A DNA stretch of 64,000 nucleotides from Mantamonas sphyraenae (lineage: Eukaryota > CRuMs > Mantamonadidae), in assembly GCA_026936335.1 (NCBI GenBank), contig JAPMXV010000042.1, forward strand, positions 248,001-312,000, read 5' to 3'. Shown here in pieces: positions 10,724-21,270 of this stretch (positions are counted from its first letter, which is position 1; each line of letters starts with the position of its first letter). Position numbers and translations under genes: made by a program. A model generated the notes under the pieces. It was not told the origin of the DNA and ran no database searches. It worked only from the letters and a program-made list of their open reading frames with translations.

Positions 10724-11881
10724 ATGACTTCGTTTGATGGAGCTTCGGTTCGGTGAGTCGTTCCTGTTGTGGAGAGTGGCAAAGAAGCATCGGCTGGTGA
10801 CAGTGTGGGAGTGTGATCGATTGACACGCGTGCGCGGCTGGCCGAGATCAGCCTCACAGTCTCGTCGTCCGTTCTTAGCGGCGCACACCTTTTGCAGAAG
10901 CAGCAAAACTTTGCATTGAACATGACCATTGACCAAGTCAAGGTAAGGGCAAGCGTGTGTGATCGTGCGTGTTGCCTGCTGCACCCCACAGCCGTTCCAA
11001 CGGCACTGACCACGTGATCGCGTGCGTTTTTGGCGCCAACGACCGGATTTTCGCGGTTCCGGCCTCTGGTGCGGCGTGTGATCTCTACCCTCACAGGACA
11101 AGGTGACCATGGTGATTGGCACTGCGCCCGAGCATCAGAAGCTGCAGCTGTTTGATCAGAACGACCAGCTGATGGCCAACATGGACAACGATTCCGCGCT
11201 GCTGGGCGCGTACTATCCGCAAGACAACTTTCGCATCCATGTAAGTTGACACAGGAGCAGTGAGGTCGTCCACGTACTGACGCTTGCATGTCTGTACATT
11301 CGACCCACCTTTAGTGTATCGATGTGGATCCATACAACACAGTGGCGGCACTGCAGGATGTGTCGCAGATCGAAAAGTACGTGATGAGCGACGAGGACTA
11401 CGACAAGCGCGAGGGCACGTACCGCGAATACAAGCGCAAACAGGAGGAGGCTCGTCTGGAACGCGTGGCCGCAGGCCTGGAGGAGGACATTGTGGAGGAG
11501 GAGGAACAGGATTTGAGCGAGGTGTACACCGAGGGAGCTCGCTGCCGTGTGGAGGATGGGCGCCGCGGCACCGTGCGCTACTACGGCACGGTTAAGTTTG
11601 CAGAGGGCTTTTGGGTGGGAGTGGAGTTTGACGAGCCGACGGGCAAGAACGACGGCTCGGTGAAAGGGGAACGCTACTTTGAATGCTACCCCAAGTACGG
11701 CGGCTTCTTGAAGCAGACACGCGTCGAGGTGGGCGACTTTCCTTCGTTTGAGGACGAGCTGGACGAAGAGTTGGACCTGGAGGAGTACTGCAAGTCGGAT
11801 GACGACGAGGACAACGACGCAAAGGAGGCTGACGAGGACAAGGCACAGGAGGCACAGGATGGCACCGAGGACGAGATTTAA
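10724..11881 (+). CDS. TBCB: Tubulin-folding cofactor B (TBCB)
   Basis: Four exons: 10724-10752, 10852-10942, 11097-11240 and 11315-11881. The donors are gtgagt, gtaagg and gtaagt (introns 1 to 3), and the frame is continuous. The product is 276 residues (human 244). TBCB works with TBCE in post-chaperonin alpha-tubulin folding and dissociation in the cytosol. The N-terminal ubiquitin-like domain begins SVRLTVSSSVLSG and includes LQLFDQNDQLMANMDND and ALLGAYYPQDNFRIHCIDVD. A coiled-coil linker follows (about 105-155). The CAP-Gly domain (about 161-229) has FWVGVEFDEPTGKNDGSV, including the GKNDG signature. The acidic tail ends in DEI, the C-terminal motif known from TBCB. The tiny 29-nt first exon was inferred because exon 2 lacks an in-frame ATG and joining at cag/cctc restores the conserved beta-strand. 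Confidence 0.9.
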
Positions 11882-11963
11882 GGGTGTGGAAACAGAGGAA
11901 AGGAAATGGAGGATTGGGTTGAGTAGCGGTGTGCGCTAGTTCACCCACCACATTCCCCACACA

Positions 11964-14900
11964 ATGTCGCACACTGAAGCCGAACACCATGGAGTGGACG
12001 AGAGCACACGCAAGTCCACACACAGATTGGACACGTTGATCAAAATCCAGGAAGATGTGCAGGCGATGTGGAACGAGGAGAAATGCTTTGAGAGTGTAGG
12101 TTTCGTCGAAAAGACCGTGTCGCTGGAGAGCGATGGTGGATTCGAGGGAATGGCCATCCCAGGCTCGCTCACTTTGGCGGGCGGGAATTCGCACGATCAT
12201 GTGTTCATGTTGGCGTGCTCACACCACACCACCACGCCGCCCACACAACAGAATGCACCTGCAGCGGGCGAATGGACCGAGGAGACACGCGAAAAGTTCT
12301 TCACCACCTTCCCGTACCCGTACATGAACGGCCGCCTGCATTTGGGCCACGTTTTCTCTGTCACCAAGACCGAGTTTGCCGCTTCCTACCAGCGCATGCT
12401 CGGCAAGCGCGTGCTGTTTCCCTTTTCATTCCACTGCACGGGCATGCCCATCAAGGTAAGGCAGCGCGACATGGCCGCTTGAGAGGGCCTAGGCGAAAAT
12501 TCCACCTGCTCACCACTGACACGCAACGCTCACGCCGTCTGTGTCGACGACGCACACACACGCACACGCATACGTGTGCGTGTTTGTTCTCACCTGCCCT
12601 TTTCGATGCACCTGCACCGCGTGCCACACCGTGCCTGTGTATTGTAGGCGTGTGCGGACAAGTTGGCTGCAGAGATGGAACAGTACGGCAACCCGCCGGT
12701 GTTCCCTGTGGAGGAGGAGGAGGAGAAGAAGCCCGCCGCCAAGCAGCACAAGAAGCTCGAGGCCAAGAGCGGAGGCAAAAAGTACCAGTGGGACATCATG
12801 AAGATGCTCGGCGTGCCGGAGGATGAAATCCACAAGTTTGCCGACGCCTCGCACTGGCTCCAATACTTCCCGCCGTACTGTCAGGACGACCTCTCGTCCA
12901 TGGGACTCAAGGCCGACTGGCGTCGCTCGTTCATCACCACGGACGCCAACCCGTACTACGACGCGTACATCCGCTGGCAGTTCCGCCACCTCCGCGAGGC
13001 CAAGAAGATCAAGTTTGGCAAGCGTGCCACCATCTACTCGCCCAAGGACAAGCAGGCGTGTGCAGATCACGACCGCGCCAGTGGCGAGGGTGTCGAACCG
13101 CAGGAGTACACGTTGATCAAGATCCGTGTGGCCGACCCCAGCGCGACCGTGTTGGCCGACATCCACGAGGCCAACAAGGACAGCCCCATCTACTTTGTGG
13201 CTGCCACTTTGCGCCCTGAGACCATGTATGGCCAGACCAACTGCTACATCTTGCCCTCGGGCACGTACGGCGTGTATCGCATGAACGACAACGAGCTCTT
13301 TGTCTGCTCGCAACGCAGCGCCGACGGCATGAGCTGGCAGGACATGACACCTGTGCGCGGTGAGGTGGAGAAGCTTGGCGAGTTTACGGGCGAACAGCTC
13401 ATCGGCACGGCCCTCAAGGCACCCATGAGTTTGTGCGAGCACGACGTCGTGTACTGTTGGCCCTTGATGACCATCTCCATGGACAAGGGCACTGGCGTGG
13501 TTACCTCGGTTCCCTCGGATGCCCCCGCCGACTATGCAGCCATGATGGACCTCCGCAACAAGGAGCCCATGCGCAAGAAGTACGGCCTCACCGACGAGAT
13601 GGTGCTCCCCTACGAAGTCATCCCCATCATCGAGATCGACGGCTTTGGGGACCGATGCGCCGTGCGTGTGTACGACGACCTCAAGATCAAGTCGCAGAAC
13701 GACGCCAAGTTGTTGCAGCAGGCCAAGGAGCTCACCTACAACAAGGGCTTCTACGAAGGCGTCATGCTCGTGGGTGAGTGGGCAGGCACCAAGGTGCAGG
13801 ACGCCAAGCCGCTTGTGCGCCAGTTTATGATTGAGCAGGGCATGGCCACGCCGTACTTTGAGCCCGAGAGCAAGGTGATGTCGCGTAGCGGCGTCGAGTG
13901 CGTCGTCGCTCTTGACGATCAGTGGTACATGGACTACGGTGAGGACGAGTGGCGCCAACAGGTGTTGGACCACCTCGCGGCCGACGTCGACACCTTTAGC
14001 GACGAGACCAAGCACCGCTTGGAGACCAAGGTCAACTGGCTCAAGCAGTGGGGTTGCTCGCGCTCCTTTGGCCTCGGCACACGCTTGCCCTGGGACGAGC
14101 AGTTCCTCGTGGAGTCCCTCTCCGACTCGACCATCTACATGGCCTTCTACACCATCGCACACTTCCTTATGGGCGACCCGTACGGCAGGACGACCGGCAC
14201 CCTCGACATCGAGGCAGCACAGCTCAATGACGCCCTCTTTGACTATGTGTTCCTCGAGGCGCCGTGGAGCGAGGAGATCCAAGTGAGCCAGGAACAGGCG
14301 GATCTCATGCGCAACGAGTTTTCCTTCTGGTACCCCATGGACTTGCGCTCGTCGGGCAAGGATCTCATTCAGAACCATCTCGTCATGATGTTGTACAACC
14401 ACGTGGCCATCTTTGCGCAAAAGCACTGGCCGCGCGGCATCCGTGCCAACGGCCACCTCATGCTCAACGGAGACAAGATGAGCAAGAGCACAGGCAACTT
14501 TTTGACGCTCGAGGGCGCTGTGCGCAAGTTTAGCGCCGATGCCATGCGCTTCACGCTCGCCGACGCAGGCGACGGCGTGGAGGACGCCAACTTTGAGGAG
14601 AGCGTGGCGGAGCACGCGATCTTGCGCCTCTACACGCAGATGACGTTCTTTGAGGAGGTGATGGAGGGCAAGTTGGAAATGCGCGATGGCTCTTTGGACG
14701 AGTTGACCGAGTTTGAGGACAAGGTGTTCTACAACGAGGTGCAACACGCGTTGGCCGAGACGCACGCCAACTTTGAGCGCATGGTGTACCGCGACGCACT
14801 CAAGACGGGCTTCTACGACTTGCAGAGTGCACGCGACTGGTACCGCAACACGACGCGGGACAAGGGCATGCACAAAGAGCTCATGGAGTTCTTTGTGCGC

Positions 14901-15605
14901 GTGCAGGTGTTGTTGTTGACTCCGTTTACACCCCACCTGTGCGAGCACGTGTGGCGCAACGTGTTGAAGCAGGAGGGCAGCGTGACGGCGGCACCGTTCC
15001 CGGAGGCCGGCGAGGTGGACCACGTGTTGTTGCGTGCCAACCGCTCGTTGTCGACCATCGAGCACAATGTGCGCCTCAAGTACCTTGCTGCACAGAAGCC
15101 CAAGAAGGGCAAGAAGGGCAAGAAGGGCAAGAAGGGAGGCGAGGAGGAGAAGCCTTTCCAGAAACCCAACCGCTGCAACATCTTTGTGGCCAAGGAGTTC
15201 CCCGAGTGGAAGAAGGTCACGTTGGAGGTTTTGATCGCAGCGTATGACGCGGCCAAGAACAGCTTGCCCGAGCCCAAGGACCTCGTGCCGGTGCTCAAGC
15301 AGCGCGAAGAGCTCAGCGGCATGAACAAGAAGCAGTTCAACTCGCAGGTGATGCCTTTTGTGGCGTTTGTACGCGACGACCTCAACGAGCGCGGAGGTGA
15401 TGCGCTCGAAACCGAAGTGCCGTACGACGAGTTTGCCATCCTCCAGGACAGCGTGAATGTGTTTTCGCACGAGATGCCCGAGATCACGTTTACCGTGCTC
15501 GACCTTAGCGACGAGGCGTCCAAGGAGGCCGAGGGCGGTGACAAGACCGACTCGGCGGCTCCGGGCAAGCCGCACGTTGTTTTCTTCTATGAGGAGGAGG
15601 CGTGA
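11964..15605 (+). CDS. LARS1: Cytosolic leucyl-tRNA synthetase
   Basis: Two exons, 11964-12455 and 12648-15605, joined in phase 0 (donor gtaagg, acceptor ttgtag). The product is 1,149 residues (human 1,176). It charges tRNA-Leu with leucine. Class I signatures are present: the HIGH-type motif in [15 protein letters not shown] (about residue 125) and KMSKS at 774-778. The CP1 editing domain is present (about 270-530), with the threonine-rich editing-site block [16 protein letters not shown]. The C-terminal anticodon-binding and extension regions follow the archaeal/eukaryotic cytosolic type, not the mitochondrial/bacterial one. A lysine-rich repeat ([13 protein letters not shown], about 15100-15140) is inserted in the C-terminal region. 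TBCB ends 82 bp upstream on the same strand. Confidence 0.95.
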
Positions 15606-15654
15606 CGTGACAGCTACAGCAATACATGACAGTTGAAAAACCACAGTTGCGTCA

Positions 15655-17361
15655 TCATGAGCTTTGTTTTTGGTCGTTGGCGGACCACTGTGCGCTTGAA
15701 AGCACAGTGGCAAACACGCGTTTCCAAAAGCGCGGGAAGCGTGTGTCCTGAGCAGAAAACTGCATGGTGATGAGCACAGAGTTGTAAAGACACCAAATGT
15801 GGCATGTGCGCACATCCACCTCGGCGTACGCCTGGCCAAGAGCGACATCGGGCTGTGCGTGAGTTTCATCGACATCCGCCGAGAGGGAAAGCGCCCCATC
15901 GAGACGCACAGGTTGTGTGTACACCAGCATGCGCCAGCATGTGTCTCCAAGCGAGTCCAGGTGATCGCTCACAAGCGGATCATGCCACTCTGAGTCGACT
16001 TGTGCGTGATTGGGCAGGTTGGCCTGAAACGCAGCTCGGGTCGCCTCCAAATAGGCTACAGCCGGATCAGACGTGATGGTTGTGGTCGAAGACGGGGCTG
16101 ACTCTGTGATTTCCGCATCCTCATCCTCCGTCGGCTCCAAAGTTGCGCCGAGGTCGTGTTCGTCGGTGGGTACGGTGGAGTTCTGCTGGGTGATAGTGGC
16201 CTGCACAAGCTGCAGGTGTTCCTCTTTGCTGAATCCCAAATCACCAGCGAGCACTTCCGGGTGGTCCGAGTCGATGGAGACGGCGTCGGTGGCGGCAGAA
16301 GCCGCTTGGGTCTGTTGTGCAGGGGTTGCGGTCGCGACAGACGCCTCCAAGGAGACGACACAGCCTGCAAACACCATGCGTTCGGTTTGACTCCGTGCCT
16401 GGCACTGGATGGTACGCCCGTGGTCAAAGCCGATCTCTGTGTGCCAGCTGAGGGGCAGAGTCATTGAAAACTGTTCGTCGCACAGCGTGTGTCTGGGCCA
16501 CATGGGGTCCACGTCACCTTTGCTGCCGCCTTCTGTTCCAACACCAAAGAGGGAAAACACAGAGGAGACGGGTGAGGCGTCGGAGGCAGGCTGAATGTCC
16601 ACAAACTGCGGTGTGCCTTCGAGGACAAGGGAGGCACACAACGCTTCAAAGTCCAGTAGTGCCTGCGGATCGCTGTACATGCAGGCGAGCTGGTAGGCAA
16701 TGCGGTTGCGGACAAAGGTGCGCACAACCAAAGACCATAAACGGAGCGGCTGAAGCTGTCCAGCATTGTCTGCTGCGTCCTGGTCTTGGGGAGCCTCCTC
16801 TTCTTCGGACTGCTCCAGGTCCGCGTGGAGACTGTGCTGCAGTGCATTTGCCATGACGTTGTCCAATTGGGCAAGGCTGCTGGGAAGACACTCGCGCCCG
16901 GTGAGGAGGATGTCTGCAGCGCGTGGATGGGTGTACGAATCGAGCCGGGGTTGCGGAACGCTGGAGGGTAGGTCGGCATACACGGCCAGAGAACCAAGTT
17001 GCACATACGCGCGCAAGATTTCGTGCACCCGCATGGTGTTGAGATCCAACAGGGTGTACGGCTGCTGCACAATGTCAAAAGCCAGCAGGCTGAGGCCGTC
17101 GGCGGAACCTCGCCTCGGTTTGGCCGCGTTCTTTGCCCCGCCCTGCTCCTTGGATCCGCCACCGTTGGCGCCGTACGACACGGAATCGAGACGAGAAAAG
17201 GCCATTCGATGGGACCATCGTGCGTGCTGACAGGCCGGGGCTGTGGCTGCGAGCGTGGCCTCGTCGGGCAAGTGAGCAAACTCGCGCCATGCCTCGTCTA
17301 GGGAGAAGGACACCCCCATCCGATCCTCCGTGTGCACTGTGCTCGATGCAGCGGTGCCCAT
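15655..17361 (-). CDS. Unrecognised 568-residue protein with candidate myristoylation signal
   Basis: Single open exon, and I do not recognise a family. The chosen start gives MGTAASSTVHTED, an N-myristoylation-like N-terminus (Gly2, Ser6). Upstream in-frame starts near 17424 and 17493 are possible, but the sequence there looks like UTR. A helical region lies around residues 95-270 (ILRAYVQLGSLAVYAD, SLVVRTFVRNRIAYQLACMY). A disordered acidic/Thr/Ala-rich middle lies at about 370-450. A C-terminal strand-rich block contains CWRMLVYTQPVRLDGALSLSA and VRTCHIWCLYNSVLITMQFS and ends in a basic helix (RFPRFWKRVFATVL). No membrane segment or catalytic motif is visible. It is convergent with LARS (49 bp apart) and lies 134 bp downstream of TOM40 on the same strand. 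Sustained coding quality over 1.7 kb supports a real gene. Confidence 0.75.
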   Translation of the reverse strand: MGTAASSTVHTEDRMGVSFSLDEAWREFAHLPDEATLAATAPACQHARWSHRMAFSRLDSVSYGANGGGSKEQGGAKNAAKPRRGSADGLSLLAFDIVQQPYTLLDLNTMRVHEILRAYVQLGSLAVYADLPSSVPQPRLDSYTHPRAADILLTGRECLPSSLAQLDNVMANALQHSLHADLEQSEEEEAPQDQDAADNAGQLQPLRLWSLVVRTFVRNRIAYQLACMYSDPQALLDFEALCASLVLEGTPQFVDIQPASDASPVSSVFSLFGVGTEGGSKGDVDPMWPRHTLCDEQFSMTLPLSWHTEIGFDHGRTIQCQARSQTERMVFAGCVVSLEASVATATPAQQTQAASAATDAVSIDSDHPEVLAGDLGFSKEEHLQLVQATITQQNSTVPTDEHDLGATLEPTEDEDAEITESAPSSTTTITSDPAVAYLEATRAAFQANLPNHAQVDSEWHDPLVSDHLDSLGDTCWRMLVYTQPVRLDGALSLSADVDETHAQPDVALGQAYAEVDVRTCHIWCLYNSVLITMQFSAQDTRFPRFWKRVFATVLSSAQWSANDQKQSS

Positions 17362-17495
17362 ATTTGACGGATGTACTTGCTGTGCGAGGTTTGTTTGTGT
17401 GTGTGCGGCAGCGCTGCCGAATTCCATTTTCCTCTCCCATTCCCATTGCCTTGTTTGCCGTCCCTCACATTTCCCTTTCACCACAACATTACACA

Positions 17496-18791
17496 CTACT
17501 CGTTGATGGTCATGCCAATGCCAAAGTTGTACAGGTTGCCGGCAGGCATGCAGAAGCCGGTGAGGACGAGCTTGACGCCCGGGATCATTTCGTACTTGAG
17601 GTCTGTACGCACGATGCCATTTGTGTCGAGAGAGGTGTTGATGCTGTGCGACTCGCCACGCGTTTCAAACCCAGCCTGGAGGACACTCTGTTTCTTGTTG
17701 AGGTCGAGGACAAATGCGGTGAGGAAGCGGATGTTCTCCAACCCATTGACGAGCTGGATGGCCTGGCTCTGCACAATGCCCGATGAGGCATACTCTGCAG
17801 TGAAGATGGCACGCTGTGTGGCGTACTTGGCAAACACCTTGCTGGACACGGCCTGTTCCTCGTCGTCGTAGGTGACACCTGCACCTGCGGCCAGTTCGCG
17901 TGTCACGCTCTGCATGTACTGCACGTCCACACTGGGCCGTTCGCCCTTCTTGAACACCGTGCGTGTGTAGACGGAAAAGTCGGAGCCGAAATACTCGCTT
18001 TCGTTGGTGAGGTTCGGGGCGCCCTTGGCGGTGAACAGCGAACTGAAGCGCGTGAGCATGTTGCGTGCAAGAGGTCGAGACACCACCACGTTGGTGTACT
18101 GGCCTGGAATGGTGCTCGTCTGGATGGTGGTTGCGCCTGTGTTGAGCATCATGTTGAATGTAAAGCTGGGCTGCTCCATCAGCTGCTGGGACGGAGTGAC
18201 CAGATGCAGCGAGTGGGTCACCGAGAATCGCCCCGGCACCACTTCTGTGGTCATGCGCGCTTTCGCGCCACCGTACAACTCTGGGTTCATCATCACTGTG
18301 TGCCCACATACGAGTCAGCGGTCTCAGCGGAAATCTGGCCGAAATGCAAAAGCGCCGTCGCAACTGTGCGTCCGGCTGAAACACATGCAGGGCCAGACGC
18401 TCGCGGGAGTGCCAGAAGTGAGGGTGCACATCACATGTGAAGCCACACACGCCTGGTCATCACTCCCCCACCACGCGCGACTGGCCTTGTTGGCTGCTGC
18501 CGTGTCACTCGCTCGACTTACTGGTAGCCTCCTGGTTGTATGCCTGCGGACGGCCAGGGTTGGGCAATCCGGTGTCCAGATACTCCAGGAACTGGTCCCA
18601 CGCCGATGCCGGCTCCGCTTGCTGGGTCTGCTCCGCCTGCGACTGCTTCTGTGTGCCATGCGCTGAGCCAGGCAGCTCGGGCATCAGGCCCGGCAGCTCG
18701 CTCTCCTGCTTGTCTGCTGCTTTTGTTGACGACGTCGAGCTCTCCGATGGCGAAAACGCCACACAGCGCACTCGGGTTGCCATGTCCTGTG

Positions 18792-18828
<37 letters not shown>

Positions 18829-18870
18829 GCGGGCTGCCGAGCGGTGGTCCGAGCTGCTGCGAACAAACAT
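17496..18870 (-). CDS. TOMM40: TOM40, mitochondrial outer-membrane translocase channel
   Basis: Two exons on the minus strand, 18870-18522 and 18295-17496, joined in phase 1 (donor gtaagt, acceptor cacacag). The product is 382 residues (human 361). Tom40 is the beta-barrel pore for precursor import through the outer mitochondrial membrane. Exon 1 encodes a disordered Ser- and Gln-rich N-terminus ending in AWDQFLEYLDTGLPNPGRPQ. Exon 2 carries the barrel, with alternating strands such as GRFSVTHSLHLV, FTFNMMLN, SVDVQYMQSVTREL, SVLQAGFETRG, IPGVKLVLTGF and the closing strand NLYNFGIGMTINE. The start at 18870 is the most upstream ATG in the open frame. The gene is divergent to the p24 gene, with 189 bp between the starts. 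Confidence 0.88.
18794..18826 (+). repeat. (CTG)11 trinucleotide repeat in TOM40 exon 1
   Basis: Eleven perfect CTG units on the plus strand, read on the minus strand as AGC codons. They form most of a serine tract near residue 20 of TOM40. Confidence 0.95.
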
Positions 18871-19059
18871 TTCGACGGGGGTGGCTCCCACCGCGCATGA
18901 CGATGGCGATCACAAAGGAGGAACAGCGAACGTGTGGCTGTGAGGTATGTTTTGGACGCACATCACCCAACAACACAGCACACTCGTCCTGTCCAACGCA
19001 GCCGTTGCGGCGAGCCGGAGCGCGGACGCTGTGCGCCACCTGCCCCAGATCAAACCACA
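18871..19059. promoter_or_regulatory. Shared upstream interval of TOM40 and the p24 gene
   Basis: 189 bp between divergent start codons. No core promoter motif is obvious; a bidirectional promoter is inferred from spacing alone. Confidence 0.35.
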
Positions 19060-20261
19060 ATGCAGACTTTCACAGTGCGCACCTTTCTGTTGCTAGTGTG
19101 TGTGAGCGCCGTGGCTGTGCAAGGCATCCAGTTTGATGTCAAAGCCAACGAGCAGCGCTGCGTGTCGGAAGACCTGCCCAAGGACACCCTCATGGTGGGC
19201 AAGTACTCTGCCCTTGCTGGCTTCAACCAGCAAATTGAAATCAAGGTTTCGTCGCCCGAGGACCACACCCTGTACAACAAGGTCAATGTGGATCAGGGCA
19301 AGTTTGCCTTTACCTCCGCCACTGCTGGCTCGTACAGCATCTGCTTCATTAACCGAGTGCCCGCAGGTAGGTTGGCCCACGCTCCATGTGTGGCCCCTTC
19401 TTCCACACTTGTTTCTCTCCCTCCCTCGACTGCCCTCCCGCTTCCGCGCGGCCCCGGCCGAATTGGAGCGCGCCCTTGCCACGATTCGCTGACGCAATCC
19501 TCCACCGGTCCCCGCACGTTGCTCAGGCATGGTCATGAGCAACGACATGAAGCGCCGTGTGCAGCTCGACGTCAAGACTGGTGTCGATGCCAAGGACTAC
19601 TCCGAGGTGGCCAAGAAGCAGCACCTCAGCGCCCTCGACGTCAAGCTGCTGAAAATGCACGACATTGTGAGCTCCATCCAGAACGAGTTTCTGTACATGC
19701 GCGGCCGAGAGGCAACCATGCGCAACACAAACGGTGCGTTCGCTCTGCTTTTGTTATCCTGCCTTCCCATAGCCCTGCACATTGTCCCGCAGCTTCACTT
19801 CCACCTCGTTTCCCCGTCCTACCGATCCGCAAGAGGGTCCTTGCATCCGTTGGCCACCTCTCCACAACCCTGCCGCCGGCGAGCAAACGCCCACGTGCAC
19901 CTCCTTCTCCCCATGTCCTCCCTGCGCCGTCTCTGTGCACTGTCCCCCAGGATGCGTCGTCCTCGTCCTCTGCCTGTGACCCTTTCCCTGCCTGCGCAGT
20001 GGCTCGCGTCTCGCCTCGCTCGTTTCGCTCACACGTTTCACACTCTTTGCATTCTGCGTCGATCCTCCGTGCCTGGCCTCCGATGCACCATGTTCCTATC
20101 TCGCCCTGGGACCACCTCACTCGACTGTTGTCCAATGTGCAGAGTCCTCCAACGCCCGTGTGCTCTGGTTCTCCCTCTTTTCCATTGGCGTCCTCCTCAC
20201 CTCGGCCTACTGGCAGATTGTCAGCCTCAAGGCCTATTTCAAGAAGCAGAAGTATCTGTAA
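19060..20261 (+). CDS. p24-delta/TMED10-like cargo receptor
   Basis: Three exons: 19060-19366, 19527-19733 and 20143-20261. The donors are gtaggt and gtgcgt, the acceptors ctcag and tgcag, and both joins are in phase 1. The product is 210 residues, the usual p24 length. p24 proteins are type I membrane cargo receptors that cycle between the ER and Golgi in COPII and COPI vesicles. Visible parts are a signal peptide (TFLLLVCVSAVAVQG), a GOLD domain with the two conserved cysteines (QRCVSEDL and YSICFINR) and a heptad-rich region. One membrane helix (VLWFSLFSIGVLLTSAYW) precedes the cytosolic tail AYFKKQKYL, which has an aromatic plus lysine COP-sorting type signal. The ER-retrieval lysines are not at the strict KKXX positions. 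Intron 2 (19734-20142, 409 bp) is the longest intron in the window and holds nothing recognisable. Confidence 0.88.
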
Positions 20262-21270
20262 ACAAACACGCAATTGTCAACGAGCTCTCTCCTCCACTTC
20301 CCTCCCTCCTTCCAGCTCCGCTCTCCATAGCCCACCTTCCACAGCTGCGCTCCTGGCCCCATAGAAAAAACACAACCGCTTGGGCGCGACAGGTTAGTTG
20401 AACTCTTCACGTTACGTTGGCAATCCCGGTGTCGTGGACCTTTGAGGCGTCCGTTTACGTCGAGCCCGCTGTCAAAGCGCCGGCCTCGCCGTTTCCACTG
20501 GATGTTTCTCGTGCAGCCATCTGCCTCCACGGCGCCCACTGCCTCCCACAGAGCACACTTTGCCACGCAAACCACCCTATCCCCTTCTCCACAATCGTGG
20601 CCACCTGTGAACACACGTCTGCATGTGTCTGCTTGGCTGTGTACCCTCTGCCACGCCCTTTTGTCTCCGTGTAGCCTGCACGACCCCAATGCTCCCGGTC
20701 TCCGGTCCGCCCCTACTCCGTGCACACCTCCTCAGATCACACGGAGACACATGCCTCCGCCTTGCTTGTATGCATGACGCCCGATTGCACAGCTTGTTGG
20801 ACTCGCGATGGCTTTCAAACACCCATTTTGCCGCACGTCCTTTCGCCAGACATAGCCTTTCCCAAAACCCCACCTCTCCCAATGGCTACTTGAGTAGCCT
20901 CCCACGCTCGGCGTTGCACCCCTGCCCATCCAACCTGACTTGAAACCGTCCACTACACCGCTTCCTGCATGCTCAAACCATTGCATTGCACAACCGTTTC
21001 CCTTGCGCCTCACCTGCTTTCCGCATTTCCGCTTGCCAGCAAACCACTGACCCCGCTTTCCTCTCCCAGTACTCCTTTCCTACACGATCGAAGCACAGTC
21101 GCACACACGCATCCTTTGATCCCATCCGTTAGCTACCTGCGCATCAACCGTTTGAACCGTAACCACCAGTTCGAGCTCGTTTTTGCGCCCATCCCCGCCA
21201 GAGGAAGAAGAAAAAACCCCGCTGGCCGCTTCGGAAAACACACGCGTCTTTACCAAGCCCCCACACAACG
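20262..21270. other. Intergenic region of about 1 kb, no gene seen
   Basis: Strongly pyrimidine-rich on the plus strand (many ctccc/tccac runs), with no family-like open frame on either strand and no tRNA-like fold noticed. It probably contains the p24 3' UTR and the promoter and 5' UTR of the giant gene. Its length stands out because other intergenic gaps here are 35 to 190 bp, so regulatory content for the giant gene is plausible (inference). Confidence 0.5.

Noticed and set aside
12510-15950. 1,146-codon open frame on the minus strand
   Set aside because: Antisense shadow of leucyl-tRNA synthetase, which has HIGH and KMSKS motifs on the plus strand.
20262-21270. Small genes in the 1-kb intergenic region
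   Set aside because: Open frames of 60-110 codons on both strands have biased, low-complexity composition from the pyrimidine-rich DNA, with no motif or splice support.
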